The notes: generated by a model from the letters alone, not told the origin. 64,000 nucleotides of DNA from Sporosarcina sp. FSL K6-3457 (GCF_038007285.1 NZ_JBBOWX010000001.1:1877501-1941500); one strand, 5' to 3'. Counted from the first letter of the stretch, positions 46,492 through 56,350 are shown. Translations and numbers: made by a program.

Positions 46492-48234
46492 ATGTTGCGA
46501 AATTGGGGTTTGAAGAAGAAGTTTATAGTGCTTTTTTTAGTTTTAATAACACTGCCGACCGCTCTATTTAGCTTATTTATTTATCATCAAACAACAATAG
46601 CTTTAAAAAAACAAGCGATAGAAGATATCGTGGAAAGACTTGATAAGAATGAGCAACATATTTCATCAATCATAACAGGAGTTGAAAGCATGACTTCCTA
46701 TATGATTTATAATGAAAGCTTTCGGACCTTTTTTAGGACACCACAAAACGAGATGTCCGAGATTGATTATAAAAATGCAATCAATGCAATAAAGGGGTAT
46801 TTCACTTTTCAACTTATGTCATATAACTATATTTCTTCCGTTTCGTTAATGGCGAAAGATGGAAATACAATGACGATAGGTGAGCCGATTACAGAAAAAG
46901 GACAGATTTTGAATGAGGCTGCTATCGAAGGGGAAGGTATTCCAGTATGGAGCGATTCTTACGAGGTTATTAGTAACTGGAGTGGTCGAAAACATGTTAT
47001 TAGTTTGACTAGAGTTATTAATGATCTTCATCACATTAATGACCCTATTGGAGGTGTAAGAATCCGTATTGACCAATCAATCCTATTTAATGATATTAAA
47101 GCAAAACAACCCTTACAACAAGGAAACTATTTTGTTCTATCAACAAAAGGCGATGTTGTTCTTCATTATGATCAATCACTTATTGGCAAGCAATATCCAA
47201 ATGAAGAGCTGAAGGATTGGGTTATTAATGGCGAGGAGTCGGCTTATAGTTATAAAAAAGATAATAATAGCTTTCTCGGTGTTAAAAAGAAGCTAGAAGG
47301 TACAAATTGGCTATCCGTAGCAGTTGTAGATGAAGGAGAACTTGTAAAGGAACTTTATGCTGTTCGGGCTTCTATAAAAAATATGATAATCTTACTGTTT
47401 GTATTAGGAGTAATTGCTTTTATTGGTTTTTATCGATCTTATATTCAGCGAATAACAGAATTGACGAGGCAAACAATGCAAGTGGAAAAGGGGAACTTTT
47501 TAGCTAATGTTGATGTGAAAGCTAAAGATGAAATTGGTATATTGGGAATGCAATTTAATAAGATGGTAAAAACGATCCAAAAATCTATTGATATAGAATA
47601 TAAACTGAAAATCAAACAAAAAGAATCTGAATTAAAAGCACTTCAAAGTCAAATAGATCCACACTTTCTTTATAATACTTTAGATATGATTCGGTGGACA
47701 GCACGCTTGGAAAATGCAATGGACACTGGAAGTTTAATCGAAGGGTTGTCCAAGGTTTTCCGAATGAATCTAAATAACGGAGAAATGTGGATTCCATTGG
47801 AAAAGGAGATTGAATATATACAAGCTTATCTCGAGTTGCAAAAAAATCGTCTAGGGGACCGTTTAGCTTTTAGTATATTCATAGATAATCAAATAAAAGA
47901 AAAGTTTATTATGAAACAAATACTTCAACCATTAGTAGAAAACAGTATTAAACATGGTTTTAATAATTATTTTAAACAAGGAGTTATAAAAATTCGATGT
48001 TATCAAGTAGATAACCAATTATGGATTGATGTAATTGACAATGGTTGGGGATTCCAACCAGCATCCGAGGAATCTACTGGGTATGCTTTAAAAAATCTAA
48101 GAGACCGCTTAAATATTGCCTTCGGGGAAGAATATAGATTGACCTTATTAGAAAGCCAAGAAGGGGCAGCGCTTCGGCTAATCCATCCACTTCTTAATGG
48201 AGACAATTTAAAAGTAACTCATAAAAAGGATTAG
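46492..48234 (+). CDS. YesM-type sensor histidine kinase (second system)
   Basis: 580-aa membrane sensor. TM1 about 10-32, extracellular sensor about 33-290, TM2 about 298-315 (IILLFVLGVIAFIGFY), HAMP about 315-370, then His_kinase with phospho-acceptor His in SQIDPHFLYNTLDMIR and ATPase motifs LQPLVENSIKHGF, VIDNGWGF and YALKNLRDRLNIAFG. It is cotranscribed with the ABC importer upstream and its response regulator 11 bp downstream, so it likely senses the sugar that the importer carries, perhaps through the binding lipoprotein. Confidence 0.93.
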   Translation: MLRNWGLKKKFIVLFLVLITLPTALFSLFIYHQTTIALKKQAIEDIVERLDKNEQHISSIITGVESMTSYMIYNESFRTFFRTPQNEMSEIDYKNAINAIKGYFTFQLMSYNYISSVSLMAKDGNTMTIGEPITEKGQILNEAAIEGEGIPVWSDSYEVISNWSGRKHVISLTRVINDLHHINDPIGGVRIRIDQSILFNDIKAKQPLQQGNYFVLSTKGDVVLHYDQSLIGKQYPNEELKDWVINGEESAYSYKKDNNSFLGVKKKLEGTNWLSVAVVDEGELVKELYAVRASIKNMIILLFVLGVIAFIGFYRSYIQRITELTRQTMQVEKGNFLANVDVKAKDEIGILGMQFNKMVKTIQKSIDIEYKLKIKQKESELKALQSQIDPHFLYNTLDMIRWTARLENAMDTGSLIEGLSKVFRMNLNNGEMWIPLEKEIEYIQAYLELQKNRLGDRLAFSIFIDNQIKEKFIMKQILQPLVENSIKHGFNNYFKQGVIKIRCYQVDNQLWIDVIDNGWGFQPASEESTGYALKNLRDRLNIAFGEEYRLTLLESQEGAALRLIHPLLNGDNLKVTHKKD

Positions 48235-48245
48235 GTGAATAACCC

Positions 48246-49379
48246 ATGACTTTCAAGATGCTAATTGTTGATGATGAGCCCATTATATGTCGAGGTTTAA
48301 AAGATACGATTCCATGGGAAAAATATAATATAGAAGTTATTGATACTGCACATGACGGTCAAGACGCAATTCGTAAGGTTCAAGAAAATGAAAATGTTGA
48401 TTTGATTATAACAGATGTCAGGATGCCAAATATGGATGGCCTGCAGTTGACTTCTTTTATTCACCAACATTACCCTAACATCCGAATGATAATGGTTAGT
48501 GGTTATGAAGAATTTTCCTATGCCCAAAAAGCGATTCAACTTGGTGTGAAGGACTACTTATTAAAACCAGTTAATATAGAAGAACTAGTGAGTAGAGTCG
48601 TTAAATTAACACACGAAATAGGAAATGAACAGAAGTTAAACCGTATGATTAGTGATTTGCATTTAAAAGATGATGTTAATATTCCCCATTCCGCTGTAGA
48701 AAGGAAAAGTCGTAGCGTACAAGTGTATCCCTATAAGTTGGAAGAAAGTTTGATTGATACGATTTTTCAACTTGAGCCCATTAATTTAGAGTATAGAACC
48801 GAAGAATTATTCGACTACTTTGAAAAAGAAGAATTTATTTTAGACGAGGTTGTACGGGTAAGTAGTGAAATTTTGAACAGAATCATGAATCACCCTAAAT
48901 TGATTCAGAGCAACATATTAAATGGGCTAGATATCAATTATAAGCAAGTGATTGACATGGATTTGAAAAATTCCTATCAAATGCTTAAGGAACTGTTCGA
49001 TGAGGATTTGGCCACAATTGCCGGTAAGTTGAATTTTAAAAATATTGATAAAACTGACTGGCTAATTGGAAAAGCCGAAGAATATATAAAAGAGTACTAT
49101 AAATCCAATATTAGAGCACATGAAGTAGCGGATATTATTAATATTTCGCCGAATTACTTCAGTTCCTTATTCAATCAACAGACAGGTAAAAGTTTCAATG
49201 AATATATAAATGATTTAAGAATAGAGGAAGCAAAAACATTGCTTATTGAAACACCATTTAAAGTGCATGAGATAGCGGAACTTGTTGGTTTCAAGGAGTA
49301 TAAATACTTTGTTAAAGTATTTAAAGAATTTTCAAATCTGACACCGATGAAATATCGAAAGCTAATGACGACAAAATAA
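48246..49379 (+). CDS. YesN-type AraC response regulator (second system)
   Basis: 377 aa. Receiver domain: LIVDDEPIICRGL, phospho-acceptor Asp in LIITDVRMPNMDG (about 56), Lys in YLLKPVNIEEL. The linker is about 120 residues shorter than in the YesN-type protein at 7081. C-terminal AraC HTH pair: IRAHEVADIINISPNYFSSL and VHEIAELVGFKEYKYFVKVF, ending in LTPMKYRK. Partner of the kinase just upstream; probably activates the importer operon and the GH1 gene that starts 68 bp later. Confidence 0.93.
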   Translation: MTFKMLIVDDEPIICRGLKDTIPWEKYNIEVIDTAHDGQDAIRKVQENENVDLIITDVRMPNMDGLQLTSFIHQHYPNIRMIMVSGYEEFSYAQKAIQLGVKDYLLKPVNIEELVSRVVKLTHEIGNEQKLNRMISDLHLKDDVNIPHSAVERKSRSVQVYPYKLEESLIDTIFQLEPINLEYRTEELFDYFEKEEFILDEVVRVSSEILNRIMNHPKLIQSNILNGLDINYKQVIDMDLKNSYQMLKELFDEDLATIAGKLNFKNIDKTDWLIGKAEEYIKEYYKSNIRAHEVADIINISPNYFSSLFNQQTGKSFNEYINDLRIEEAKTLLIETPFKVHEIAELVGFKEYKYFVKVFKEFSNLTPMKYRKLMTTK

Positions 49380-49447
49380 GAAACTGTGGAATAAAAAACA
49401 TATCAGTATCAAGTTCGACCGAGATAATATCAAGGAGGAAAATAGAT

Positions 49448-50887
49448 ATGGGAAATAGTACAGTTAAGATACCAGAAGGCTTTATGATGGGGGCAGCAGT
49501 ATCCGCTTGGCAAACAGAGGGATGGTCAGGTAAAAAGGAATTTCAAGATTCATATATAGACCTTTGGTATAAAAACAATAAACATGTCTGGCATGAAGGA
49601 TATGGTCCGGCAGTTGCTACGGATTTCCGTAATCGCTACAAGGAAGATATAGGCTATATGAAAGAAATTGGGCTTACACATTTTAGAACATCGATTAATT
49701 GGTCACGTTTTCTAGTCGATTATGAAACTGCAGAAGTCGACGAAGAATACGCTAGTTACATCGATAACGTTATTGATGAGCTAATCGCTAATGGTATTGA
49801 GCCAATGATTTGTTTAGAGCACTATGAAACTCCGGGCGTTTTATTTGAAAGTTATGGTGGTTGGGGATCTAAACATGTCGTGGAGTTATTTGTTAAATAT
49901 GCAAGAAAAGTTTTTGAGCGCTATGGAGATCGTATAAGGCATTGGTTCACATTTAATGAGCCGGTAGTTGTTCAAACTCGTGTATATTTAGACGCAATCC
50001 GCTGGCCGTTTGAACAAAACACTAAAAAATGGATGCAGTGGAACTACAACAAAGGCTTAGCTACCGCTAAAGTAGTTCAGTTGTTTAGGGAAATGGGATT
50101 AAAAGAAAAGACTGGTTCTAAAATAGGCGTTATTTTAAACCCAGAGGTTACATACGCGCGTTCATCGGCAGAACACGATCAAAAGGCTGCAAGAATCCAT
50201 GACTTATTTTACAATCGAGTATTTTTGGATCCATCTATCAAGGGGGAGTACCCTGAAGAACTATTTGAACTAATGGAAAAGCACGATATTACATTTGAAT
50301 CTACTAAAGAGGAATTGGAACTCATAAAGGAAAATACTGTGGATTATGTTGGCATAAATTTATATTTTCCAGCTCGTGTAAAGTCCCGTTCTTCATCCTG
50401 GAATGAAGATACGCCATTTCATCCCGAATATTACTATGATAAGTTCGATCTTCCAGGTAAAAAAATGAATCCATATCGCGGATGGGAAATATACCCGAAA
50501 ATCATGTTTGATATGGCAATGCGAATGAAGGAAGAATACGGTAATATCGAATGGTTTATCGCAGAAAATGGCATGGGGGTAGAAGATGAATATAAGTATA
50601 AAAATAAAGAGAATGTGATTCAAGATGACTATAGAATTGAATTTATCAGTGACCATTTAAAGTGGCTATTGAAATCAATTGAAGCTGGATCAAATTGTGT
50701 CGGCTACATGCTTTGGGCTTTTTCAGATAACGTTTCACCAATGAATGCATTTAAAAATAGGTATGGATTAGTTGAAATCGATTTGGAGAATAATAGAAAC
50801 CGTACTATGAAAAAGTCTGCTTACTGGTATAAGGAGTTAATAGAAACGAAACAGTTTGAGGTAGTTGATGATAATTTGATCAAATAA
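49448..50887 (+). CDS. GH1 beta-glycosidase, probable phospho-beta-glucosidase type
   Basis: 479 aa, AAGGAGG before the ATG. Seen: EGFMMGAAVSAWQTEGW, acid/base Glu in WFTFNEPVVVQ (about 175), nucleophile Glu in WFIAENGMGVE (about 375), and DNVSPMNAFKNRYGLVE, where Ser replaces the Glu that non-phospho GH1 enzymes use to bind O6. That, and overall likeness to the PTS-linked GH1 at 34234, suggests 6-phospho-glycosides as substrates. Yet the neighbouring importer is an ABC system that delivers unphosphorylated sugar; the ROK kinase at 51043 could supply the phosphate. A terminator follows at 50947. Confidence 0.85.
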   Translation: MGNSTVKIPEGFMMGAAVSAWQTEGWSGKKEFQDSYIDLWYKNNKHVWHEGYGPAVATDFRNRYKEDIGYMKEIGLTHFRTSINWSRFLVDYETAEVDEEYASYIDNVIDELIANGIEPMICLEHYETPGVLFESYGGWGSKHVVELFVKYARKVFERYGDRIRHWFTFNEPVVVQTRVYLDAIRWPFEQNTKKWMQWNYNKGLATAKVVQLFREMGLKEKTGSKIGVILNPEVTYARSSAEHDQKAARIHDLFYNRVFLDPSIKGEYPEELFELMEKHDITFESTKEELELIKENTVDYVGINLYFPARVKSRSSSWNEDTPFHPEYYYDKFDLPGKKMNPYRGWEIYPKIMFDMAMRMKEEYGNIEWFIAENGMGVEDEYKYKNKENVIQDDYRIEFISDHLKWLLKSIEAGSNCVGYMLWAFSDNVSPMNAFKNRYGLVEIDLENNRNRTMKKSAYWYKELIETKQFEVVDDNLIK

Positions 50888-50946
50888 TCTCCAAGGTATG
50901 AATGACATTCCAGACCATATAGCGATTAATAAAAGGTAAGATTTAC

Positions 50947-50989
50947 AAATATTTCGTTGTCATCTCGTAGAGGCAACGAAATATTTTTG
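50947..50989 (+). terminator. Intrinsic terminator after the second GH1 gene
   Basis: Perfect 13-bp stem AAATATTTCGTTG (50947-50959) and CAACGAAATATTT (50974-50986), 14-nt loop, T-rich end. Confidence 0.82.
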
Positions 50990-51042
50990 TATTATATATA
51001 TTGAATTTATTAAAGAATAATTAAAATTGTGGGGTGAAAACA

Positions 51043-51927
51043 TTGAGGAAATACTTGTCTTTTGATATTGGTGGAACATTTATAAAGTATGGGGTAATTG
51101 GAGAGGATGCGGTAATTCTAGAATCAAATAAAGTGAAAACACCAGATAGCCTTGATGGTTTATTAAGTATCATTAAGGAATTTTGTTTACCTCATCAAGA
51201 AGTGAGTGGAGTAGCAGTGAGTTGCCCTGGAGCTGTATCAGATGAGGGAATTATTTATGGATCCAGCTCAATTCCCTATATACATGGACCCAATATGAAA
51301 GAGTTAATTAGAAAAAGTTTGGAATTACCAGTTTTTATTGAAAACGATGCTAATTGTGCTGCTTATGCAGAGGTATGGGATGGTTCGGCTAAAGGTAAAA
51401 AAGATGTTCTTGTAATAGTAATTGGTACAGGGATAGGGGGCTCCATCATAAAAAATGGCCAATTGCATAAAGGATCTAACTTACATGGTGGAGAATTTGG
51501 TTATATGCTATTAACATCTGACGTTAAAGGGAGCGACGATGTTTGGAGCAGGGTAGCATCTACAAAGGCACTTGTGAAAAAAGTTGCAAAGAAAAAAAAG
51601 CTAGATATGAATTCACTTTCTGGCGAAAAAATCTTTATGCTGGCAGATTCAGGGGATGAGGATTGTAGACAGGCAATAGACGAATTTTACCGTTTATTGG
51701 CGATAGGAATTTATAATTTACAGTATATTTATGATCCTGAGGTTATTTTAATTGGCGGTGGAATAAGTGCGCGAGAAGAATTAATAGATAAAATAGATGA
51801 AAAACTTGATGACATAATAACTACTATTGGCCTTGCAAGGATTAAACCGAAAATTAAAACTTGTAAATTTCGTCAACATGCAAATCTTTTGGGAGCTGTT
51901 TATGGATTTATTAGGGAGGATAGTTAA
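51043..51927 (+). CDS. ROK-family sugar kinase (possible beta-glucoside kinase)
   Basis: 294-aa ATP-dependent sugar kinase. The TTG at 51043 lies 5 nt after GGGGTGA; GTG 51034 is inside that site. Seen: phosphate loop SFDIGGTFIKYGVIG, GVAVSCPGAV, the catalytic Asp in FIENDANCAAYAE (about 105), VIVIGTGIGGSIIKNG, and HGGEFGYM. The CxCGxxGCxE zinc motif of glucokinase-type ROK proteins is absent, as in beta-glucoside kinases (BglK), and there is no DNA-binding domain. It follows the ABC/GH1 operon after a terminator, so it may phosphorylate the imported disaccharide for the phospho-type GH1. Alternative: fructo- or allokinase. Confidence 0.8.
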   Translation: MRKYLSFDIGGTFIKYGVIGEDAVILESNKVKTPDSLDGLLSIIKEFCLPHQEVSGVAVSCPGAVSDEGIIYGSSSIPYIHGPNMKELIRKSLELPVFIENDANCAAYAEVWDGSAKGKKDVLVIVIGTGIGGSIIKNGQLHKGSNLHGGEFGYMLLTSDVKGSDDVWSRVASTKALVKKVAKKKKLDMNSLSGEKIFMLADSGDEDCRQAIDEFYRLLAIGIYNLQYIYDPEVILIGGGISAREELIDKIDEKLDDIITTIGLARIKPKIKTCKFRQHANLLGAVYGFIREDS

Positions 51928-52052
51928 AGGTATATCATTCACAAAACATAGTGTTGGTACGCTCTAAAATGTGCAATTCACCGTCTAAAACCAAATATGA
52001 TGATGATTTTATGAAATTGTAGCAAGAATAGTTCAAAGGTTTGAATAAATAC

Positions 52053-52081
52053 TTGTAAAACAAAACGTTTACATCTATTAT
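52053..52081 (+). promoter_or_regulatory. uxaC promoter with cre site in the spacer
   Basis: -35 TTGTAA (52053-52058), 17-nt spacer, -10 TATTAT (52076-52081). ACAAAACGTTTACA (52060-52073) inside the spacer matches the cre consensus at 12 of 14, so glucose repression by CcpA is likely. Confidence 0.65.
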
Positions 52082-52144
52082 ATATGGTAGGTGTTATTCA
52101 GTTTGTTTGCCAGACAAACTAATAAGAGTGGAAGGATGATTCCG

Positions 52145-53542
52145 TTGAAAACGTTTATTACAGATGACTTTTTATTATTCAATGAAACAGCCAAAGTCTT
52201 GTTCCATGGTACGGCCAAAGATTTACCGATTATCGATTATCATAACCATTTAAATCAAAATGAAATTTTACAAGATAAGAATTTTACAAGCCTATCTGAC
52301 ATTTGGCTAGGTGGAGATCACTATAAATGGAGAGCTATGCGTGCTAACGGTATTGATGAAGCTTACATTACAGGTGACAAAAGTGGCTATGATAAATTTT
52401 TAGCATGGTCTAAAACGGTTCCAAATACGTTTGGGAACCCATTATATCACTGGACTCATTTAGAACTACTTCGTTATTTTGAGATTGATGAGGTTTTGGA
52501 CGAGAAGTCAGCACCTGCTATTTGGGAAGAAGCGAATCGCAAGCTTGCCACAAAGGAAATGTCCATTCGATCGCTACTAAAAAAAGATAAGGTTGAATTT
52601 GTGGGAACAACAGATGATCCGACAGATGATTTAGCAAGTCATATCGCATTACATAATGAAGGATTCGAAATTACTGTATCCCCTTCATTCCGACCGGATA
52701 AAGGATTAAATATTGAAAAAGAAGAGTTCTTGTCATGGATAGGGAAGTTAGAGCAGGCAACAAATTCTTCAATTGAAAACTATGATGCCTTATTAGATGC
52801 TTTAATAAGCCGAGTAGATTATTTTGATGAGCATGGTTGTCGAAGTTCTGACCATGGTATAGATGTTATGTTTTATGAACAGGCAACGAAAGAACAAGCA
52901 GCAGTAGTTTTCCAGAAACGCTTACAAGGCGAGAAACTGACTGCACAAGAAATTGAGCAATATAAAACGTATACATTACTAACTTTAGGTGAATTATACG
53001 CTGACAAGGGCTGGGTAATGCAACTTCACTTAAGTGCATTAAGAAATAATAATACAAGAATGCTCGGTTTACTTGGTCCAGACACTGGTTTTGATTCTAT
53101 AGGCGATCTTCTTATCGCAAACAAACTATCTAACTTCTTAAATGCGTTAGAAAGCAAAGACAAATTGCCTAAAACTGTTTTGTATAGTCTAAATGCCAAT
53201 GATAATGCTGTGTTAGCTTCAATGGCAGGCAATTATCAAAGCGCTGAAATTGCCGGGAAAGTACAGTTTGGAACTGCTTGGTGGTTTAATGATGTCATCG
53301 ATGGCATGGAAGACCAAATGAAAACATTAGCTAATATCGGGTTGATTAGTAACTTTATTGGGATGCTAACGGATTCAAGAAGTTTTCTGTCGTTCCCAAG
53401 ACATGAATATTTCAGAAGAATTTTGTGTAATTTACTTGGAACTTGGGTGGAAGAAGGCAAGGTGCCGAAAGACATGGTATTATTAGAGAAGTACGTAACA
53501 AATATTTGTTATGACAATGCAAAACGTTATTTTAGACTTTAA
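52145..53542 (+). CDS. uxaC: Uronate isomerase (glucuronate/galacturonate isomerase)
   Basis: Converts D-glucuronate to D-fructuronate and D-galacturonate to D-tagaturonate; amidohydrolase-fold TIM barrel with a bound metal. The TTG at 52145 (465 aa, normal length) lies 8 nt after AAGGA; an ATG at 52136 almost touches that site. Seen: PIIDYHNHLNQNEI with the metal-binding HxH, SDIWLGGDHYKWRAMRANGI, FVGTTDDPTDDL, MQLHLSALRNNNTRML and FIGMLTDSRSFLSFPRHEYFRR. The next steps (UxuB/UxaB, UxuA/UxaA) are not encoded in the window, but kdgK and kdgA are. Confidence 0.93.
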   Translation: MKTFITDDFLLFNETAKVLFHGTAKDLPIIDYHNHLNQNEILQDKNFTSLSDIWLGGDHYKWRAMRANGIDEAYITGDKSGYDKFLAWSKTVPNTFGNPLYHWTHLELLRYFEIDEVLDEKSAPAIWEEANRKLATKEMSIRSLLKKDKVEFVGTTDDPTDDLASHIALHNEGFEITVSPSFRPDKGLNIEKEEFLSWIGKLEQATNSSIENYDALLDALISRVDYFDEHGCRSSDHGIDVMFYEQATKEQAAVVFQKRLQGEKLTAQEIEQYKTYTLLTLGELYADKGWVMQLHLSALRNNNTRMLGLLGPDTGFDSIGDLLIANKLSNFLNALESKDKLPKTVLYSLNANDNAVLASMAGNYQSAEIAGKVQFGTAWWFNDVIDGMEDQMKTLANIGLISNFIGMLTDSRSFLSFPRHEYFRRILCNLLGTWVEEGKVPKDMVLLEKYVTNICYDNAKRYFRL

Positions 53543-53599
53543 GAATTGGCTACTTGAATAACAAAATTGTAAATCCGGAGTGTAGAAAGGAAGAAAAAA

Positions 53600-55009
53600 A
53601 TGTCGAAACAACAAATCGGTGTCATTGGTTTAGCGGTTATGGGGAAAAATTTGGCGTTGAATATTGAAAGTAGAGGGAATTCTGTTTCTGTCTATAATCG
53701 TACAACTTCAAAAACAGAGGAATTTTTAGCAAATGAAGCACAGGGTAAAAACTTCTTTGGTGCTACTAGCATTGAGGAGTTTGTTAACTCTTTGGAAGTC
53801 CCACGTAAAATTATGCTCATGGTTCAGGCGGGAGCGGCAACAGATGCTACGATTGCATCACTGCAGCCGTATCTTGAAAAGGGCGATATTTTAATTGATG
53901 GTGGAAATACATTATTCGAAGATACGATTCGTCGTAACAAAGAGCTAGAGAAAACAGGTATCCATTTCATTGGAACAGGGGTTTCAGGTGGAGAAGAAGG
54001 TGCGCTAAATGGTCCTTCTATTATGCCAGGTGGTCAAAAAGAAGCTTATGATTTAGTAGCACCTATTTTTGATGCAATTGCGGCAAGGGTAGATGGAGAA
54101 TCTTGTAGTGCATATATCGGTCCTGATGGTGCGGGGCATTATGTGAAAATGGTTCATAATGGGATAGAGTACGGCGATATGCAACTAATTGGAGAAGCCT
54201 ACTTTATATTGAAGCATGTCCTTGGCTTAGAGGCACAAGAACTTCATGAAGTATTTGCAGAGTGGAATAAAGGCGAATTGGATAGTTATCTAATTGAAAT
54301 TACTGCTGAAATCTTCACTAAAATAGATGAAGAAACAGGTCAACCACTTGTCGATATTATTTTAGATAAAGCAGGCCAAAAAGGGACGGGCATGTGGACA
54401 AGTAAAAATGCATTAGACTTAGGCGTTCCGCTACCATTAATCACAGAGTCTGTCTTTGCGCGCTGTATTTCTTCGATGAAAGACGAGCGTGTTCGTGCAA
54501 GCAAGGTGTTAGCAGGGCCGACAGTGAATAACTACGAAGGTAATAAAGAAGAGCTGATTGAAGCAGTTAGAAAAGCTTTATATATGAGTAAAATTTGTTC
54601 TTATGCACAAGGATTTGCACAAATGCGTGCTCAATCAGCCGAAAGTAATTGGAATTTGAACTATGGTGAAATTTCTATGATTTGGCGTGGGGGTTGTATC
54701 ATTCGTGCGCAATTCCTACAAAATATTAAAGATGCTTATGATCGAGAGCCTGGCCTCGAAAACTTATTGCTGGATTCTTACTTTAAGGAAATTGTAGAAG
54801 GCTACCAATCTGCTTTACGTGAAGTCGTATCCGTAGCAATTAAGCATGGAATTCCTGTACCATCGTTCGCAAGTGCGATTGCTTACTATGACAGCTACCG
54901 TGCGGAAAATTTGCCTGCCAATCTAATTCAAGCACAGCGTGATTATTTTGGTGCCCACACGTATGAGCGTAAAGACAAAGAAGGTTCTTTCCATACGAAC
55001 TGGTTTTAA
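53600..55009 (+). CDS. gndA: 6-phosphogluconate dehydrogenase (decarboxylating), NADP type
   Basis: Oxidises 6-phosphogluconate to ribulose 5-phosphate, CO2 and NADPH. GAAAGGA precedes the ATG; 469 aa, the usual length of the NADP-dependent form. Seen: [31 protein letters not shown] (Arg/Thr selecting NADP), [17 protein letters not shown], and the catalytic Lys and Asn in [18 protein letters not shown]-terminal YFGAHTYER is conserved. It lies 57 bp after uxaC, unusual company, and may serve gluconate or simply pentose phosphate flux. Terminator follows. Confidence 0.95.
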   Translation: MSKQQIGVIGLAVMGKNLALNIESRGNSVSVYNRTTSKTEEFLANEAQGKNFFGATSIEEFVNSLEVPRKIMLMVQAGAATDATIASLQPYLEKGDILIDGGNTLFEDTIRRNKELEKTGIHFIGTGVSGGEEGALNGPSIMPGGQKEAYDLVAPIFDAIAARVDGESCSAYIGPDGAGHYVKMVHNGIEYGDMQLIGEAYFILKHVLGLEAQELHEVFAEWNKGELDSYLIEITAEIFTKIDEETGQPLVDIILDKAGQKGTGMWTSKNALDLGVPLPLITESVFARCISSMKDERVRASKVLAGPTVNNYEGNKEELIEAVRKALYMSKICSYAQGFAQMRAQSAESNWNLNYGEISMIWRGGCIIRAQFLQNIKDAYDREPGLENLLLDSYFKEIVEGYQSALREVVSVAIKHGIPVPSFASAIAYYDSYRAENLPANLIQAQRDYFGAHTYERKDKEGSFHTNWF

Positions 55010-55030
55010 ATAGAAAGTAGTAAAGCAATA

Positions 55031-55073
55031 AAAAAAAGATCTCTCTTTCCCATGGATAGGGAGATCTTTTTTT
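55031..55073. terminator. Bidirectional terminator between gndA and ROK repressor
   Basis: Perfect 13-bp stem AAAAAAAGATCTC (55031-55043) and GAGATCTTTTTTT (55061-55073) with 17-nt loop; A- and T-runs serve the two convergent genes. Confidence 0.88.
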
Positions 55074-55077
55074 ATAC

Positions 55078-56259
55078 CTATTTGACTAAAACAGTATCCT
55101 CTGTCAGTGTTAAGATGAGCTCCGGTACCTCTAAAAAACGCTGAATCGCTAGTGCACATGCACCAAGGGTACAGGAACTATTCCCAAAATCGGAAATTAC
55201 TAATTCACCATATTGACTTACTGCGGAATTCAAATTATTTTTAATTTCTTCGATTGCATTTGGGTACATTTTTAACAGTTCGCTCGTCAACACCAATGTT
55301 TCTGGATTGTAGATATTGATAATATTATTTAAACCGATTGAAAGGTCGATAATATATTGTTTCATTAGTTGGAGAGTAGTGGGATCTTGCTTGGCTAGTA
55401 GGGATTGTACATCATCATGAGTTACTTTTGGAACACCTAACTGCATTGCCAAACGAGCAAGTAGGCTAGGCTCAGATGAGTAGAGCTCCCAGCAACCTTT
55501 GTTACCGCATCGGCAGGCTTCTCCATCCTTGGAAATAATCATATGGCCCATTTCTCCGGCATATCCGTGAAATCCTTTATGCAGTTTCCCATCAATCATT
55601 ATTCCCGATCCTATCCCAGAAGAGAAGAGAAGGCAAAGTAAATGATTACTCTCATGGTACTTATAGACACGTTCGGAATAAGCCGATAGGTTTGCGTTAT
55701 TTTGAATGGATATGTCCATATCTAGCTCTTTCATAAGATCGGTTTTTAAGGATTTGTTTTGCCATTGATAACTAGGCACAAAATAGATGCTCTCATCTTT
55801 ATTTACTGTCCCGTGAATACCAATCATTACACTAACTAATCCGTAATGTTTTTTTGAATAATCATTTTTATATTTTTTAATTTGCTTAATCAGTAATTGA
55901 ACTAACTCCTCATAACTATCGATTTCTAGGTTTATGGAGTCGTGTTGAACAGGATTACCACCCAAATCGGATACCATATACTGGATGTGGTTATAATCTA
56001 GGTCGATGCCTAACACGTAGCCTGCATCTTTATTAATCGAAAGCATGATAGGTCTTCTACCTACGACATTATGCTCCAGTCGTGTTTCACAAATTAAGTT
56101 TTCATTGAGTAAATCGGCAACTTGAATAGAAATTGTAGCTTTGTTTAATCCGGTAATTTTGGACAGTTCAGCTCTTGAAATCATGTCATGTTCAACTATT
56201 TTACTTAAAATAATACTTCTATTGATTTTTTTTATGTAAGCACCGTCGCCAGTAATCAT
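55078..56259 (-). CDS. ROK-family transcriptional repressor (second)
   Basis: 393 aa, GGGGGGAAATAG before the ATG. N-terminal winged helix (about 15-75: ISRAELSKITGLNKATISIQ), then ROK fold with LGIDLDYNHIQYMVSDLGGN, FSSGIGSGIMIDGKLHKG, GEMGHMII and the zinc motif CRCGNKGCWELY. Clearly paralogous to the XylR at 16139. It is divergent from the LarC-like gene and convergent with gndA. The palindromes at 56276-56350 are its likely operators, so it may control larC, the membrane protein and possibly the uronate genes. The inducing sugar is unknown. Confidence 0.88.
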   Translation of the reverse strand: MITGDGAYIKKINRSIILSKIVEHDMISRAELSKITGLNKATISIQVADLLNENLICETRLEHNVVGRRPIMLSINKDAGYVLGIDLDYNHIQYMVSDLGGNPVQHDSINLEIDSYEELVQLLIKQIKKYKNDYSKKHYGLVSVMIGIHGTVNKDESIYFVPSYQWQNKSLKTDLMKELDMDISIQNNANLSAYSERVYKYHESNHLLCLLFSSGIGSGIMIDGKLHKGFHGYAGEMGHMIISKDGEACRCGNKGCWELYSSEPSLLARLAMQLGVPKVTHDDVQSLLAKQDPTTLQLMKQYIIDLSIGLNNIINIYNPETLVLTSELLKMYPNAIEEIKNNLNSAVSQYGELVISDFGNSSCTLGACALAIQRFLEVPELILTLTEDTVLVK

Positions 56260-56275
56260 CTATTTCCCCCCGAAT

Positions 56276-56350
56276 TAATTTTTATTATACTAATGCAAAA
56301 GTATTTTATTTAGTGTAATAAAAATTACTTTGTTGTGTAGCCAAAGTAAT
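56276..56350. promoter_or_regulatory. Palindromic operators between ROK repressor and larC-like gene
   Basis: Two inverted repeats: TAATTTTTATTATACT (56276-56291) with AGTGTAATAAAAATTA (56312-56327), 15 of 16 paired, 20-nt spacer; and perfect ATTACTTTG (56324-56332) with CAAAGTAAT (56342-56350), 9-nt spacer. They overlap and lie between the two divergent starts, as expected for operators of the ROK repressor. A TATTAT at 56364-56369 may be the -10 for the larC-like gene. Confidence 0.6.
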
